A stretch of 64,000 nucleotides of DNA from assembly GCA_018819515.1 (NCBI GenBank), contig JAHJPX010000005.1, forward strand, positions 33,114 through 97,113, given 5' to 3'. A program made the translations under genes and the position numbers. This DNA comes from Gammaproteobacteria bacterium (GTDB taxonomy: Bacteria; Pseudomonadota; Gammaproteobacteria; Burkholderiales; Rhodocyclaceae). Positions 8,108 through 17,300 of the stretch are shown one piece after another. Positions within the stretch are counted from its first letter, which is position 1, and each line of letters begins with the position of its first letter. The notes under the pieces were generated by a model, which was not told the DNA's origin, ran no database searches, and was given only the letters and a program-made list of their open reading frames with translations.

Positions 8108-8488
8108 ATGCGACATTACGAAATCGTATTTATCGTCCACCCGGACCAGTCCGAGCAGGTTCCGGCCATGGTCGAGCGCTACAAGACCCTTGTTACCAGC
8201 CACGGCGGAGCTATCCATCGTCTGGAAGACTGGGGGCGTCGCCAGCTTGCCTACCCCATTCAGAAGATGCACAAAGCGCACTACGTCCTCATGAATATAG
8301 AGGCCGACGGTGCTACCCTGGCTGAACTGGAAAACTCCTTCAAGTTCAACGATGCCGTGTTGCGCCATCTGACCGTCAAGATGAGCAAGGCCGTCACGGC
8401 CCCGTCGCCGATGATGAAGGAAGAAAAGTCCAGGTCGCTGACTGCGCCGGCCCCCGAAGCGAAGCCGGAGGCTGCGGCTGCCGCCTGA
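8108..8488 (+). CDS. rpsF: 30S ribosomal protein S6
   Basis: Small-subunit protein that pairs with S18. The 126-residue sequence begins MRHYEIVFIVHPDQSEQVPAMVERY and contains GAIHRLEDWGRRQLAYPIQKMHKAHYVLMNIEA, both diagnostic. The C-terminus is an Ala/Glu/Pro-rich extension. It is first in the rpsF-priB-rpsR-rplI operon, preceded by AAGGAG (8097-8102). Confidence 0.98.
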   Translation: MRHYEIVFIVHPDQSEQVPAMVERYKTLVTSHGGAIHRLEDWGRRQLAYPIQKMHKAHYVLMNIEADGATLAELENSFKFNDAVLRHLTVKMSKAVTAPSPMMKEEKSRSLTAPAPEAKPEAAAAA

Positions 8489-8549
8489 CAAGGAAAGCGT
8501 AGCGGAGAACCGGGTCGAACTGTCCGGTCAGCTGCTGGCGATTGGCGTT

Positions 8550-8822
8550 ATGCGCCATACCCCGTCCGGTGTTCCCGTCGTCGAGTTCAGCCTCGGGCAT
8601 GTTTCCGAACAGATCGAGGCAGAAGTCAAACGGCGGGTGGAGTGCGAGGTGCCATGCGTGGCGCTCGGATTTCAAGCGGGGCTGCTGCAGGCCGCAACAC
8701 TGGGAACACAGATTGCAGTGGCCGGTTTCCTGTCGGCGCGTAGCGCCCGGAACAGAACAACCGTGTTGCATGTGAAAGAAATCGAATTTCTGGAAGGAAA
8801 CGAAAATGGCATTCAAACCTAA
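8550..8822 (+). CDS. priB: Primosomal replication protein N (PriB); true start unclear
   Basis: An OB-fold ssDNA-binding protein of the replication-restart primosome, placed as usual between rpsF and rpsR. The recognisable product begins upstream of the first ATG: codons from about 8505 read ENRVELSGQLLAIGV before MRHTPSGVPVVEFSLGH, aligning with E. coli PriB (TNRLVLSG). At the expected start (8499-8504) the codons are GTA and GCG, with AAGGA seven to eight bases upstream. No ATG, GTG or TTG is present in frame before 8550, and starting there would remove the first beta strand. The 3' end overlaps rpsR by 17 bp. Confidence 0.8.
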   Translation: MRHTPSGVPVVEFSLGHVSEQIEAEVKRRVECEVPCVALGFQAGLLQAATLGTQIAVAGFLSARSARNRTTVLHVKEIEFLEGNENGIQT

Positions 8823-9081
8823 GAGCAAGATGGGTGGCAAGAAGAAGGACGACAAGGGTCGCAGCCTGTTCAAGCGCCGCAAGTTCTGCCGCTTCTCCGC
8901 CGAGAAGATCGAAGAGATCGACTATAAGGATGTCGACCTGCTGAAAGACTTCATCACCGAAAACGGCAAGATCATGCCGGCGCGTATCACCGGGACCAAG
9001 ACCGGCTACCAGCGCCAACTATCCACCGCCATCAAGCGCGCCCGTTTTCTGGCGCTGATGCCTTACACCGACCTGCACTGA
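8806..9081 (+). CDS. rpsR: 30S ribosomal protein S18
   Basis: A 91-residue ribosomal protein with the core LFKRRKFCRFSAEKIEEIDYKD, ENGKIMPARITGTK and YQRQLSTAIKRARFLALMPY, all diagnostic for S18. The N-terminal extension is Lys/Gly-rich (MAFKPKSKMGGKKKDDKG). The start lies inside priB and is preceded by GGAAGGAAA, so priB and rpsR translation are probably coupled. Confidence 0.98.
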   Translation: MAFKPKSKMGGKKKDDKGRSLFKRRKFCRFSAEKIEEIDYKDVDLLKDFITENGKIMPARITGTKTGYQRQLSTAIKRARFLALMPYTDLH

Positions 9082-9093
9082 GGAGCTGCCGCC

Positions 9094-9540
9094 ATGCAAG
9101 TGATTCTGATGGACAAAGTGGTGAACCTCGGCGGGCTGGGCGACATCGTCAAAGTCAAGGACGGCTACGCCCGCAACTACCTGATCCCGCAGGGCAAGGC
9201 CAAGCGCGCGACCGAGGAGAACAAGAAGGTGTTCGAGGCCCGTCGCGCCGAACTCGAAAAGGCGCAGGCCGAAAAGTTGGCCGAGGCGCAGGGCGTTGCT
9301 GCCAAGCTGGAAGGCTTGACGGTTCAACTGGTTCGCAAGGCCGGCGTCGACGGCCGCCTGTTCGGCTCCGTCGGCAACACCGACATCGCCGAAGCGCTGG
9401 CCGCCCAAGGCATCGAGATCGAACGGTCGGCAGTTCGCCTGCCGCTTGGCCCGATCAAGCAAGTGGGCGAGAACCGGATCGAGATCGCTGCCCACTCGGA
9501 CGTGGTCGCGACCATCACCGTGGTGATTTCCGCCGAGTAG
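9094..9540 (+). CDS. rplI: 50S ribosomal protein L9
   Basis: Large-subunit protein of 148 residues. The N-domain MQVILMDKVVNLGGLGDIVKVKDGYARNYLIPQGKA is the family signature. A long connecting helix (EENKKVFEARRAELEKAQAEK) leads to the C-domain (DGRLFGSVGNTDIAEAL). It is the last gene of the operon, followed by a strong terminator. Confidence 0.98.
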   Translation: MQVILMDKVVNLGGLGDIVKVKDGYARNYLIPQGKAKRATEENKKVFEARRAELEKAQAEKLAEAQGVAAKLEGLTVQLVRKAGVDGRLFGSVGNTDIAEALAAQGIEIERSAVRLPLGPIKQVGENRIEIAAHSDVVATITVVISAE

Positions 9541-9556
9541 TTGCTTCCGCAACGAT

Positions 9557-9591
9557 CATGAAAAAGGGCCGTCATGCGGCCCTTTTTCATG
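9557..9591 (+). terminator. Rho-independent terminator after rplI, probably bidirectional
   Basis: A perfect 15-bp stem: CATGAAAAAGGGCCG at 9557-9571 with its complement at 9577-9591, loop TCATG. The A-tract and T-tract sit within the stem, so it could act on both strands. Confidence 0.88.
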
Positions 9592-9652
9592 GCTTGTGCC
9601 TGACTCCTGATGGCGACAGGTGCACAAAATTGCGTTCGTCATGGCATACTGC

Positions 9653-9667
9653 GTTCAACAATTGAAC
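9653..9667. promoter_or_regulatory. Inverted repeat, candidate operator of the EPS regulator
   Basis: GTTCAACAATTGAAC: two perfect 6-bp arms around CAA, just before the likely start of the MarR-type gene. Its size suits a winged-helix dimer, suggesting autoregulation. Inferred only. Confidence 0.45.
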
Positions 9668-9684
9668 ACGGCGACATCTTTCCC

Positions 9685-10056
9685 TTGAATTCATCACCCG
9701 ACGTTTACGACGAAATTCATCTGCGGGTTCTCCGGCAACTCGAATCCAAACCGGAAATGAGCCAGCGCGAACTCGCCGAGGCGCTTGGCGTGAGCCTCGG
9801 GAAAACGAACTATTGCGTGAGGGCCTTGCTCAACAAGGGGTTGATCAAGGTGCGGAACTTCCGCAATAGCCAAAACAAAGCGGCATATGCGTACTACCTT
9901 ACGCCGGCAGGGATAAGGCGCAAGGCGGGTCTGACGGCGGCGTTTCTCACCCGCAAGGTCAAGGAGTACGAAAGCCTGAAGCGCGAGATCGATCTGTTGA
10001 AGATAGAGGCGGGACGAGCCACATCCGGCGCGACGAAGGTGGGTGTCGAGACATGA
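9685..10056 (+). CDS. MarR-family EPS-associated transcriptional regulator
   Basis: A winged-helix regulator resembling those placed at the head of exopolysaccharide clusters in Gram-negatives. The DNA-binding core is LRQLESKPEMSQRELAEALGVSLGKTNYCVRALLNKGLIKVRNFRNSQNK, followed by the wing/linker YAYYLTPAGIRRKAGLTAAFL and a C-terminal coiled helix (VKEYESLKREIDLLKIEAG). The frame also opens at ATG 9610, but that would place the inverted repeat at 9653-9667 inside the coding region and give an overlong protein, so I prefer the TTG at 9685 (123 residues). It probably controls the following polysaccharide locus. Confidence 0.8.
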   Translation: MNSSPDVYDEIHLRVLRQLESKPEMSQRELAEALGVSLGKTNYCVRALLNKGLIKVRNFRNSQNKAAYAYYLTPAGIRRKAGLTAAFLTRKVKEYESLKREIDLLKIEAGRATSGATKVGVET

Positions 10057-10090
10057 GGCGGTCAGGCGGTAACGTCAAGGGAAATTTGCG

Positions 10091-11527
10091 ATGCTGATTC
10101 CAGTAGTTCTTTCGGGGGGTGCCGGTACTCGTCTTTGGCCGGTTTCGCGCGAAGCGCACCCAAAGCCGTTTATTCAGCTTCCAGATGGACAAAGCCTGCT
10201 GCAGAAGACGTTTCTTCGGGCTGCAGCCCTCGACCGCGTTGCGGAAGTGCTTACGGTGACCAACCGTGACTACTATTTCAAAACCAAGGACGAATACACA
10301 GCCTGTCAGTCCGAGGCCCGAACCGCTTTCCTGCTTGAGCCTTGCGGCCGTAATACGGCACCAGCGGTCGCATTGGCCGCGTTGTACGTCCAGCAGGCTC
10401 ACGGCCCGGAGGCTACACTGCTCGTAATGCCAGCCGATCATTTGATCGCCGATTTGCAGGCATTTTCAGACGCTGTCGCTGCTGCCCAAGAACTGGCTGC
10501 TCAAGGCTACCTGGCTACTTTCGGCATTCAACCCACTTCACCAGAAACCGGATTTGGTTATATCGAGGCGGGATCAGAATCGATCTTGAAAACCAGTCTC
10601 GGCAAGAGGGCGCGGCGGTTTGTCGAAAAGCCTGATGCCGCAAAGGCAGCCGAATATGTGGCGGCGGGTAATTTCTACTGGAATTCGGGGATGTTCTGCT
10701 TCCAGGCCGGAACCTTTATTGCCGCGATGGAAGCTGTTTGTCCAGAAGTACTAGAAGCGGCTCGGGTGTGTTGGGCTGCAACTCGGGAGAACAATGCCGG
10801 CAGCGTCGCCATGTTCGAGTTGGAGCAAGCAAGCTTTGCGGCCCAATCGGACATCTCGATCGACTACGCAGTGATGGAGAAAGCCGAGAACGTCGCGGTC
10901 GTTCCCTGCAATCTGGGGTGGAGCGACATCGGTTCCTGGAACGCGCTGGCAGACCTCATTCCTCCCGACTCGGACGGCAATCGTACGCTCGGGGATGCCG
11001 TGCTAGTCGGCTCAAAGAATACCTTCGTCCAAAGCGAGCATCACCTTGTGGCGGCGGTTGGTGTCGAGGATCTTATGATCATTGATACCCAAGATGCCGT
11101 ACTTGTTGCGCATAAGGACAAGAGCCAGGACGTACGCAAAGTCGTTCAGCGGCTCAAGCAGCACGGCCATGAGGCGTATCGATTGCACCGTACCGTCTCT
11201 CGTCCCTGGGGCACGTACACCGTGCTCGAGGAAGGCAAGCGTTTCAAAATGAAGCGTATCGAGGTAAAGCCCGGCGCATCGCTCTCACTGCAAATGCACC
11301 ATCACCGCAGCGAACACTGGATTGTCGTTTCCGGCATGGCCAAGGTGGTCATCGGGGACCATGAGCTGTTTGTCGATACCAACCAGTCCACCTATATACC
11401 CGCGGGACACAAGCATCGCCTGGAAAATCCCGGAATACTGGATCTGGTGATGATCGAGGTTCAAAGCGGCGAATATCTGGGGGAAGACGATATCGTGCGT
11501 TTTGAAGACAACTACGGGCGTTGCTGA
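10091..11527 (+). CDS. manC: Mannose-1-phosphate guanylyltransferase / mannose-6-phosphate isomerase
   Basis: A type II bifunctional enzyme making GDP-mannose. The 478-residue sequence has the nucleotidyltransferase signature (SGGAGTRLWPVSREAHPKPF), the FVEKPD sugar-binding segment and a C-terminal cupin isomerase domain (PGASLSLQMHHHRSEHWIVV, then IPAGHKHRLENPG). GDP-mannose feeds Gmd and Rmd encoded at 21.6-23.6 kb. Its stop codon overlaps the wzm start, so manC, wzm and wzt form one operon. Confidence 0.95.
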   Translation: MLIPVVLSGGAGTRLWPVSREAHPKPFIQLPDGQSLLQKTFLRAAALDRVAEVLTVTNRDYYFKTKDEYTACQSEARTAFLLEPCGRNTAPAVALAALYVQQAHGPEATLLVMPADHLIADLQAFSDAVAAAQELAAQGYLATFGIQPTSPETGFGYIEAGSESILKTSLGKRARRFVEKPDAAKAAEYVAAGNFYWNSGMFCFQAGTFIAAMEAVCPEVLEAARVCWAATRENNAGSVAMFELEQASFAAQSDISIDYAVMEKAENVAVVPCNLGWSDIGSWNALADLIPPDSDGNRTLGDAVLVGSKNTFVQSEHHLVAAVGVEDLMIIDTQDAVLVAHKDKSQDVRKVVQRLKQHGHEAYRLHRTVSRPWGTYTVLEEGKRFKMKRIEVKPGASLSLQMHHHRSEHWIVVSGMAKVVIGDHELFVDTNQSTYIPAGHKHRLENPGILDLVMIEVQSGEYLGEDDIVRFEDNYGRC

Positions 11528-12321
11528 TGGTAGCAATACTGCGGCCGTTGTGGGCCTATCGCGGCTTCATTCTGGGCAGTGTAAAGCGCGAATTTCAATC
11601 CAAGTACCGCGAGTCCCTGCTTGGTGGCGCATGGATGGTAATCAACCCGCTGGCGATGATTGTCGTATACACCGTCATCTTTTCGCAAGTAATGAAGGCA
11701 CGGCTACCGGGTGTCGACTCGACTTTCGCCTACAGTATTTATCTTTGTGCGGGCGTTCTCACCTGGGGACTGTTCGCGGAAATTTCCGGACGAGCCCAAA
11801 ATATCTTTCTCGAAAACGCCAACCTACTCAAGAAACTCAGCTTTCCTCGTCTGTGCCTTCCGACAGTGGTGGTCCTGAATGCGCTGCTCAACTTCTCAAT
11901 CATCTTCGGTCTGTTCACTGGTTTTCTTGTAATAACTGGCACCTTCCCGGGCTGGGTCTATCTCGCCCTGGCTCCGCTTCTGCTCATCCAGGTTGCATTC
12001 GCTATCGGCCTCGGCATCTCGCTGGGCGTGCTCAACGTTTTCTTCCGTGATGTTGGCCAACTATTTGGCGTGATTCTGCAGTTCTGGTTCTGGCTAACGC
12101 CCATCGTCTATCCGGCAACCATCTTGCCGGAGTTCGCTCGCCCACTGATGGATTACAACCCCTTGGCCAGTCTGATGGCTGCTTATCAAACCATTTTGGT
12201 AAACGGTCAGTGGCCAGATTGGCAAAGCCTCTGGTTGGTGACGCTGCTTGCTGCACTGTTCTCCGCGATAGGGCTCCGGCTGTTCCGTAAACATGCTGGC
12301 GAAATGGTGGACGAACTCTGA
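11527..12321 (+). CDS. wzm: Polysaccharide ABC transporter permease Wzm
   Basis: The membrane subunit of the ABC-2 type exporter that flips completed undecaprenyl-linked O-polysaccharide. About 264 residues with six predicted hydrophobic helices. Typical segments are VKREFQSKYRESLLGGAWMVINPLAM near the N-terminus, FFRDVGQLFGVILQFWFWLTPIVYP and the final DYNPLASLMAAYQTILVNG. The ATG overlaps the manC stop (ATGA-type) and the gene overlaps wzt by one base. Confidence 0.95.
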   Translation: MVAILRPLWAYRGFILGSVKREFQSKYRESLLGGAWMVINPLAMIVVYTVIFSQVMKARLPGVDSTFAYSIYLCAGVLTWGLFAEISGRAQNIFLENANLLKKLSFPRLCLPTVVVLNALLNFSIIFGLFTGFLVITGTFPGWVYLALAPLLLIQVAFAIGLGISLGVLNVFFRDVGQLFGVILQFWFWLTPIVYPATILPEFARPLMDYNPLASLMAAYQTILVNGQWPDWQSLWLVTLLAALFSAIGLRLFRKHAGEMVDEL

Positions 12322-13613
12322 TGGGGTCCATAACCGTTTCAAACTTGGGCAAGGCGTATAAGCAATACCCCGCCCGTTGGGCCCGGCTGTTGGAATGGCT
12401 TGACCCACGTGGCAAGTCCCGTCACCAGTTGCATTGGGTGCTGCAGGATATCAACTTCACCGTAGATCCGGGTGAGACCGTGGGGATCATCGGTATCAAT
12501 GGCGCAGGCAAGAGCACCTTGCTCAAAATGATCACCGGTACCACCCAGCCGACCACCGGGAGTGTACATGTAACTGGCCGCGTCGCAGCCCTGCTCGAGT
12601 TGGGAATGGGGTTCCACCCCGACTTTACTGGGCGGCAGAATGCCATTATGGCCGCTCAATTGTTAGGCCTTGATGTTGAAGAGGTAGGGCAGCTGATGCC
12701 AGCAATTGAGAACTTTGCTGACGTCGGAGACTACTTCGATCAGCCAACACGAGTCTACTCGAGTGGGATGCTGGCTCGGGTTGCATTTTCGGTTGCCACT
12801 GCCGTACGCCCAGATGTCCTGATTGTCGATGAGGCACTAAGTGTCGGAGACATGGCATTCCAGGCAAAGTGCATGCAACGTATGAATTCGCTGCGTGAAT
12901 CTGGTGTGACAGTATTGTTCGTCAGCCATGCCCTAAACCAGATACGACAGTTCTGCGGTAAAGCCTTGTACATCAAGAACGGATTGCTTCATTCGTTTGG
13001 CGAGGCCGGAACTGTTTGCGATAAATATCAGAATGATTTGGCAGGAACGAAACCTCAGTCAGAGCCGACTTGTAATCTTGACCGCGTAGAAACAAAAGCG
13101 CGTATCGGGCGGTTTGAGCAAGACAATCGACTGAGGGCGCACTCTGTGGACGAAACATCCGGGAGTATGGAGTTGTCGTTTTCGGCATTCCAAGTCCTTG
13201 ATGAGTGTGGTCGCGAGTTATCAGCGTGTCATCCTGGAGCTTCGGTTGTATTCAAAGCGTGCATTTCGGCCAACTCGGATGTCCCGGCTGGCGCGGCAGT
13301 CGGATTGCTAATAGCGGACAAGACAGGCTATCCGCTACTGAGCTGTAACTCCAATTACTACTCGACTCGGCTACCAGACCTGAGGCGGGGCGATCGGGCA
13401 ATCATGACCTGGCGTTTGATGTGGCCATTCTATTCTGGAGAACTGAGGGTGGATATCGGCATCAAACCCGACCCATTCTCTTCAGATTTCTACGACCGAG
13501 TATTTTGTGCCAAGACGATTGCGTGCAGTACTCCGGTAGCGCTGCTGAAAGAAAATTTTGGGGGATTCTTGCATGTTCATGCAGATGTGGAAGTTACTGC
13601 GGCCAACGGATAA
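12321..13613 (+). CDS. wzt: Polysaccharide ABC transporter ATP-binding protein Wzt with C-terminal carbohydrate-binding domain
   Basis: The nucleotide-binding domain (residues about 1-245) has Walker A GINGAGKST, a Wzt-type signature (YSSGMLARVAFSVAT), Walker B VLIVDEALSVGD and a His switch (VSHAL). Residues about 270-430 form an additional beta-rich domain (ELSFSAFQVLDECGREL, VFKACISANSDVPAGAAVG, GELRVDIGIK) matching the Wzt C-terminal domain. In O8/O9a-type systems that domain recognises the modified non-reducing end of the finished chain. The C-terminal part looks more AT-rich than the ATPase part, suggesting it was exchanged along with the downstream cassette. Confidence 0.94.
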   Translation: MGSITVSNLGKAYKQYPARWARLLEWLDPRGKSRHQLHWVLQDINFTVDPGETVGIIGINGAGKSTLLKMITGTTQPTTGSVHVTGRVAALLELGMGFHPDFTGRQNAIMAAQLLGLDVEEVGQLMPAIENFADVGDYFDQPTRVYSSGMLARVAFSVATAVRPDVLIVDEALSVGDMAFQAKCMQRMNSLRESGVTVLFVSHALNQIRQFCGKALYIKNGLLHSFGEAGTVCDKYQNDLAGTKPQSEPTCNLDRVETKARIGRFEQDNRLRAHSVDETSGSMELSFSAFQVLDECGRELSACHPGASVVFKACISANSDVPAGAAVGLLIADKTGYPLLSCNSNYYSTRLPDLRRGDRAIMTWRLMWPFYSGELRVDIGIKPDPFSSDFYDRVFCAKTIACSTPVALLKENFGGFLHVHADVEVTAANG

Positions 13614-14343
13614 GGCAATGCAAAACATCGTGACGACTCCACAAGCGGTACAACACGTCCCAGAGCGGGACTATTCGTTGTTGAGCGGGGAAAGACAAGT
13701 AGGTCGATCGCTTGACGATATCCGTCGGGACCATACGGTTCGCTATGAACTAGCCGAGCGCGTGATCCGACTCTGTCAGTACGAAAGTTCAAATATTCTT
13801 GATCTTTTTTGTGGAAACGGCTACGGGACATACCTTGTTGCAAGGGACTTTGCGAAGGCTCAGGTTTTCGGCGTTGACGGATCTAACGAAGCCATAGACA
13901 TGGCGAATGAATACTATTCGCTGCCAAACAACCTGTTTTCGTTCAAACGATATCCGTTTCGTCTTCCTGAAGGTGCTTTTGATTTTGTAATCTGCTTCGA
14001 GTCATTGGAACACGTAGAAGAAGATCATTCCCTGCTCCGGGAAATTTGCGGAAGTTTGAAACCAGGCGGTCGAGCATTGATTTCTGTGCCTAATCAGGAG
14101 CGGCATCCACTTGAAAAAAATCCACACCAATTTCACTTTCGACATTACCGGCACGACGACTTCCTGCGTATGGCAATGTTCGGTTTTTCGTTGGAATCGT
14201 GGTACGGACAAGATGTCTATTCGTTTTCCCCGGAAGGAATCAACACATTTCAATTGCTTCCGCCAGCGCAAATGGAACTCAAGCAGGGCGTTTCTGGACA
14301 GGTGAACATCTTCCTGCTACGAAAGAAAGCTTCACCGTCATGA
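13573..14343 (+). CDS. Class I SAM-dependent methyltransferase
   Basis: About 256 residues. The SAM motif I is ILDLFCGNGYGTYLVARDF, the acidic motif FGVDGS, and motif post-II FDFVICFESLEHVEEDHSLLREI, followed by LKPGGRALISVPN, the usual Methyltransf_11 layout. The start ATG 13573 has GGGGGA 7 bases upstream; ATG 13618, just after the wzt stop, is an alternative. It sits between wzt and the giant glycosyltransferase, with which it shares an ATGA overlap. It is a plausible chain-terminating or sugar O-methyltransferase read by the Wzt C-domain, but the substrate is unknown. Confidence 0.8.
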   Translation: MFMQMWKLLRPTDKAMQNIVTTPQAVQHVPERDYSLLSGERQVGRSLDDIRRDHTVRYELAERVIRLCQYESSNILDLFCGNGYGTYLVARDFAKAQVFGVDGSNEAIDMANEYYSLPNNLFSFKRYPFRLPEGAFDFVICFESLEHVEEDHSLLREICGSLKPGGRALISVPNQERHPLEKNPHQFHFRHYRHDDFLRMAMFGFSLESWYGQDVYSFSPEGINTFQLLPPAQMELKQGVSGQVNIFLLRKKASPS

Positions 14344-17300
14344 AGCGCAAAGTGCATTTCATTGGTGACGTCAGCCGCGCAGGGCAGGCCGGTAACATTA
14401 GGAAACTGTATTGGCTGTTCTCTCCAGTGTTCAAGCAAATGGATGTTGAGTGCTTGCTCCACATCAGTCAAGTCAATGAATCGACTGACTTACAGGAGAA
14501 TATCGGGGCATGGAAGGCGTCTTTAGACGGATCCGGAGTGAGCCCACTCAAGGATCTCGATTTGGAGGATGTCGCAGTAATCGCGTTTGAGGCTGCTCCG
14601 CGTGATTTGGACTATTTGACCGAGCGCAACGTATCGTGGGTGAACCTGGCGATACATCCACTCCGGTTTCTGGACGATCTGTATTTTGAGGTCACGACAT
14701 CGTTCGATTTTGATGTCCAGCCTCTGGCTGCGAGTTCCGAGTGGATTGCGCTGTGTGCCAACGCTATTCGGATGAAGAGTGCTGGAGGTATCTCAGAAAA
14801 ACACGAAAGTTCGTTGCTGATATTGGGGCAAACCCCGATCGATAAAAGTGTTTGGTTTGATGGTACTTTCAAGGGGTTGAACGATTATGTCGAGCAAATC
14901 GACCAATTGGCGAAGGATCATGCTCGAGTCTACTATCGCCCTCATCCCAACCTGACGAACCCGGTTCTTGACGAAGAAATATGTTGCCGCTATGGCGCAA
15001 CGGTCGTAGCCGACCGCGACATATATGGGCTCTTGTGTTCGGGCAATTTTGCAACGGTGTGTGCGATAAGTTCTTCAGTTATTGCCGAGGCACCATGGTT
15101 TGGTTTGTGCGGTGAATTGCTTGAGACTCGCGCAAAGCGTTTTGGTCCTCCAATTAGCTATTCGCGCTTGCTCAATGCCCATGGCTTCTGGTCATCAGGG
15201 CTACTGGAAGGGGAGTGCGGATCGGATACGTGGGCCATCGTTGACGCGGTGCCTGCCAATTTTCTGCGCAACGCTTTTGAGTACTGGGGATACGTTACGC
15301 CCGAGCGTGAAATGAGAGAGAAGGTGCGAGAACTTGAATCGAAGATGGACGCAAGGGACTTCATTGCGCGAATCGAGGCGGAAGGTCGCGTAGCTGCGGC
15401 TGAAGCCGAAGCCAAAGCCCAGCAGGCCGAAGCCAAAGCCCAGCAGGCCGAAGCTAAAGCCCAGCAGGCCGAAGCTAAAGCCCAGCAGGCCGAAGCCAAA
15501 GCCCAGCAGGCCGAAGCCAAAGCCCAGCAGGCCGAAGCCAAAGCCCAGCAGGCCGAAGCCAAAGCCCAGCAGGCCGAAGCCCATTCCAATGAGATACTTA
15601 GCAGCCGTTCTTGGCGCGTTACTGCGCCGCTACGCCATATCACGTATCAGCTTCAGAGGTTGCTTTCCAGGTTTAGGCGAGTTGCAAAGTCGATTGTCGT
15701 CCGTTCGATTCTCTTAATGCAGCCAATCGTTCTGCACAACAACACCCTGAGGCAGTCGGCCTTGTTTTTCCTGAACAAGTTTCCGAGACTCAAGCACAGG
15801 GTAAGAAGCGCTCTATTCCGGCGCGCCACTAGCGTGGTCGAACAGAGTTTGAGGCCCGTCGAGGCGGTGGCGACGGAGTATTTCCTCCCTGAGGATGAAA
15901 GGGCCGTGCTGTTCTATGTCGAGCATACGGCGACTTTCGACCGCATAACCGGCATTCAGAGAGTTTGCCATAAACTTTCCGCCATGCTTGAAAGCGGTGG
16001 TGAAGTGCTGATCTTGGTAAAGCTTGATCATTCAACGCTCAACCTCATCCCGTTGAGCAGCGACGAGAGGCGGCATTTCCTCACTATGTCTGGACGACGC
16101 CTCGAAGATCAGAAGTACAGGCTCGATGATCCGGCGGTGTTTCAGAGATTCATGGGCAGTTTGCGCAGTCAGCCACGGCATCCCTGGCTGATCATCCCCG
16201 AGATTCCTTATCACACGACGCACGCTACTCCACCAACATCGAGATTGATTAAGTTGGCACGTGATTTCGGTCTAAGAGTGGGTGTTGTCTTCTATGACGT
16301 CATTCCGTTCCTGACGAAAGATGCAGCGGAGAATGCAGGTAAGCATGCGAATTACATGTCGACGGTTGCGCTGGCTGATGTGATCTGGCCGATATCTTTC
16401 TATTCATCAAGCCTCATGGTCGACTACTACCGCCGCTATGAGAAGCTGAATGAAGCGGAGATGCCCATCATTTCAGTTGCTACTTTAGCCGGGGAGATGG
16501 ACACGCCGCGTGAAATAGGTCGCAATCCCAATATTGGCCAGAACATCGTCTGCGTCGGCACGATTGACGAGCGAAAGAATCAAATTACCCTTATTAAGGC
16601 ATTTAATAGGTATTGCGAGGAACATCGCGAAGCGCACTGGACCCTTAACCTTGTAGGGATGGTGCGCAACAACTACAAGCAGATCATAGAAAAGGAAGCT
16701 GCCGGGAATCCGAGAATCAAGTTTAACTACAACGCCAGGGACGAGGATATTAGACGGTTCTACATGAACTGCGACTTTACGGTCTTTCCGTCACTCGAGG
16801 AGGGATACGGCCTACCTATCATCGAAAGTCTTTGGAATATCCGACCCTGCATCTGCGCAAACTTCGGTTCTATGGCCGAGTTGTCCGTCGATGGCGGTTG
16901 CGTCACTGTCGACACCAGTAGCGCGGACGCCCTGCACTCTGCCATCACCGATCTTATCGAAGACCAGGATCTCTATCAGCAGAAGGTTAAGGAAATCATA
17001 CGGCGTCCAGTCAAGACGTGGTACGAATATGCTAGAGAAATTGCTTCCGATATGGATAGGCTGCAATTTGGCAGGCGCTACGACGGGTTGATCTACTACT
17101 GGATCGACGCAACCTTGGCCGCGAACGGGAACACGGGAATTCAGAGGGTCAATCGTCAACTCGCCAAACAACTCATACAACAAGGTCACAAAGTCGTACC
17201 GTTAAAGTGGGATGAGCAGCGCCGATGCGTCGTTTTTGCTACAGATGAAGATCTTGATTACATGGCTCTTTGGAATGGACCGGCACAAGACGGATGGCAT

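Noticed and set aside
15405..15572. CRISPR-like repeat array
   Set aside because: The units are directly adjacent with no spacers and lie in frame within a gene.
15158..15643. Repetitive minus-strand frames rich in Gly/Leu/Phe or Ala/Cys/Trp
   Set aside because: They are only the reverse reading of the 21-bp tandem repeat.
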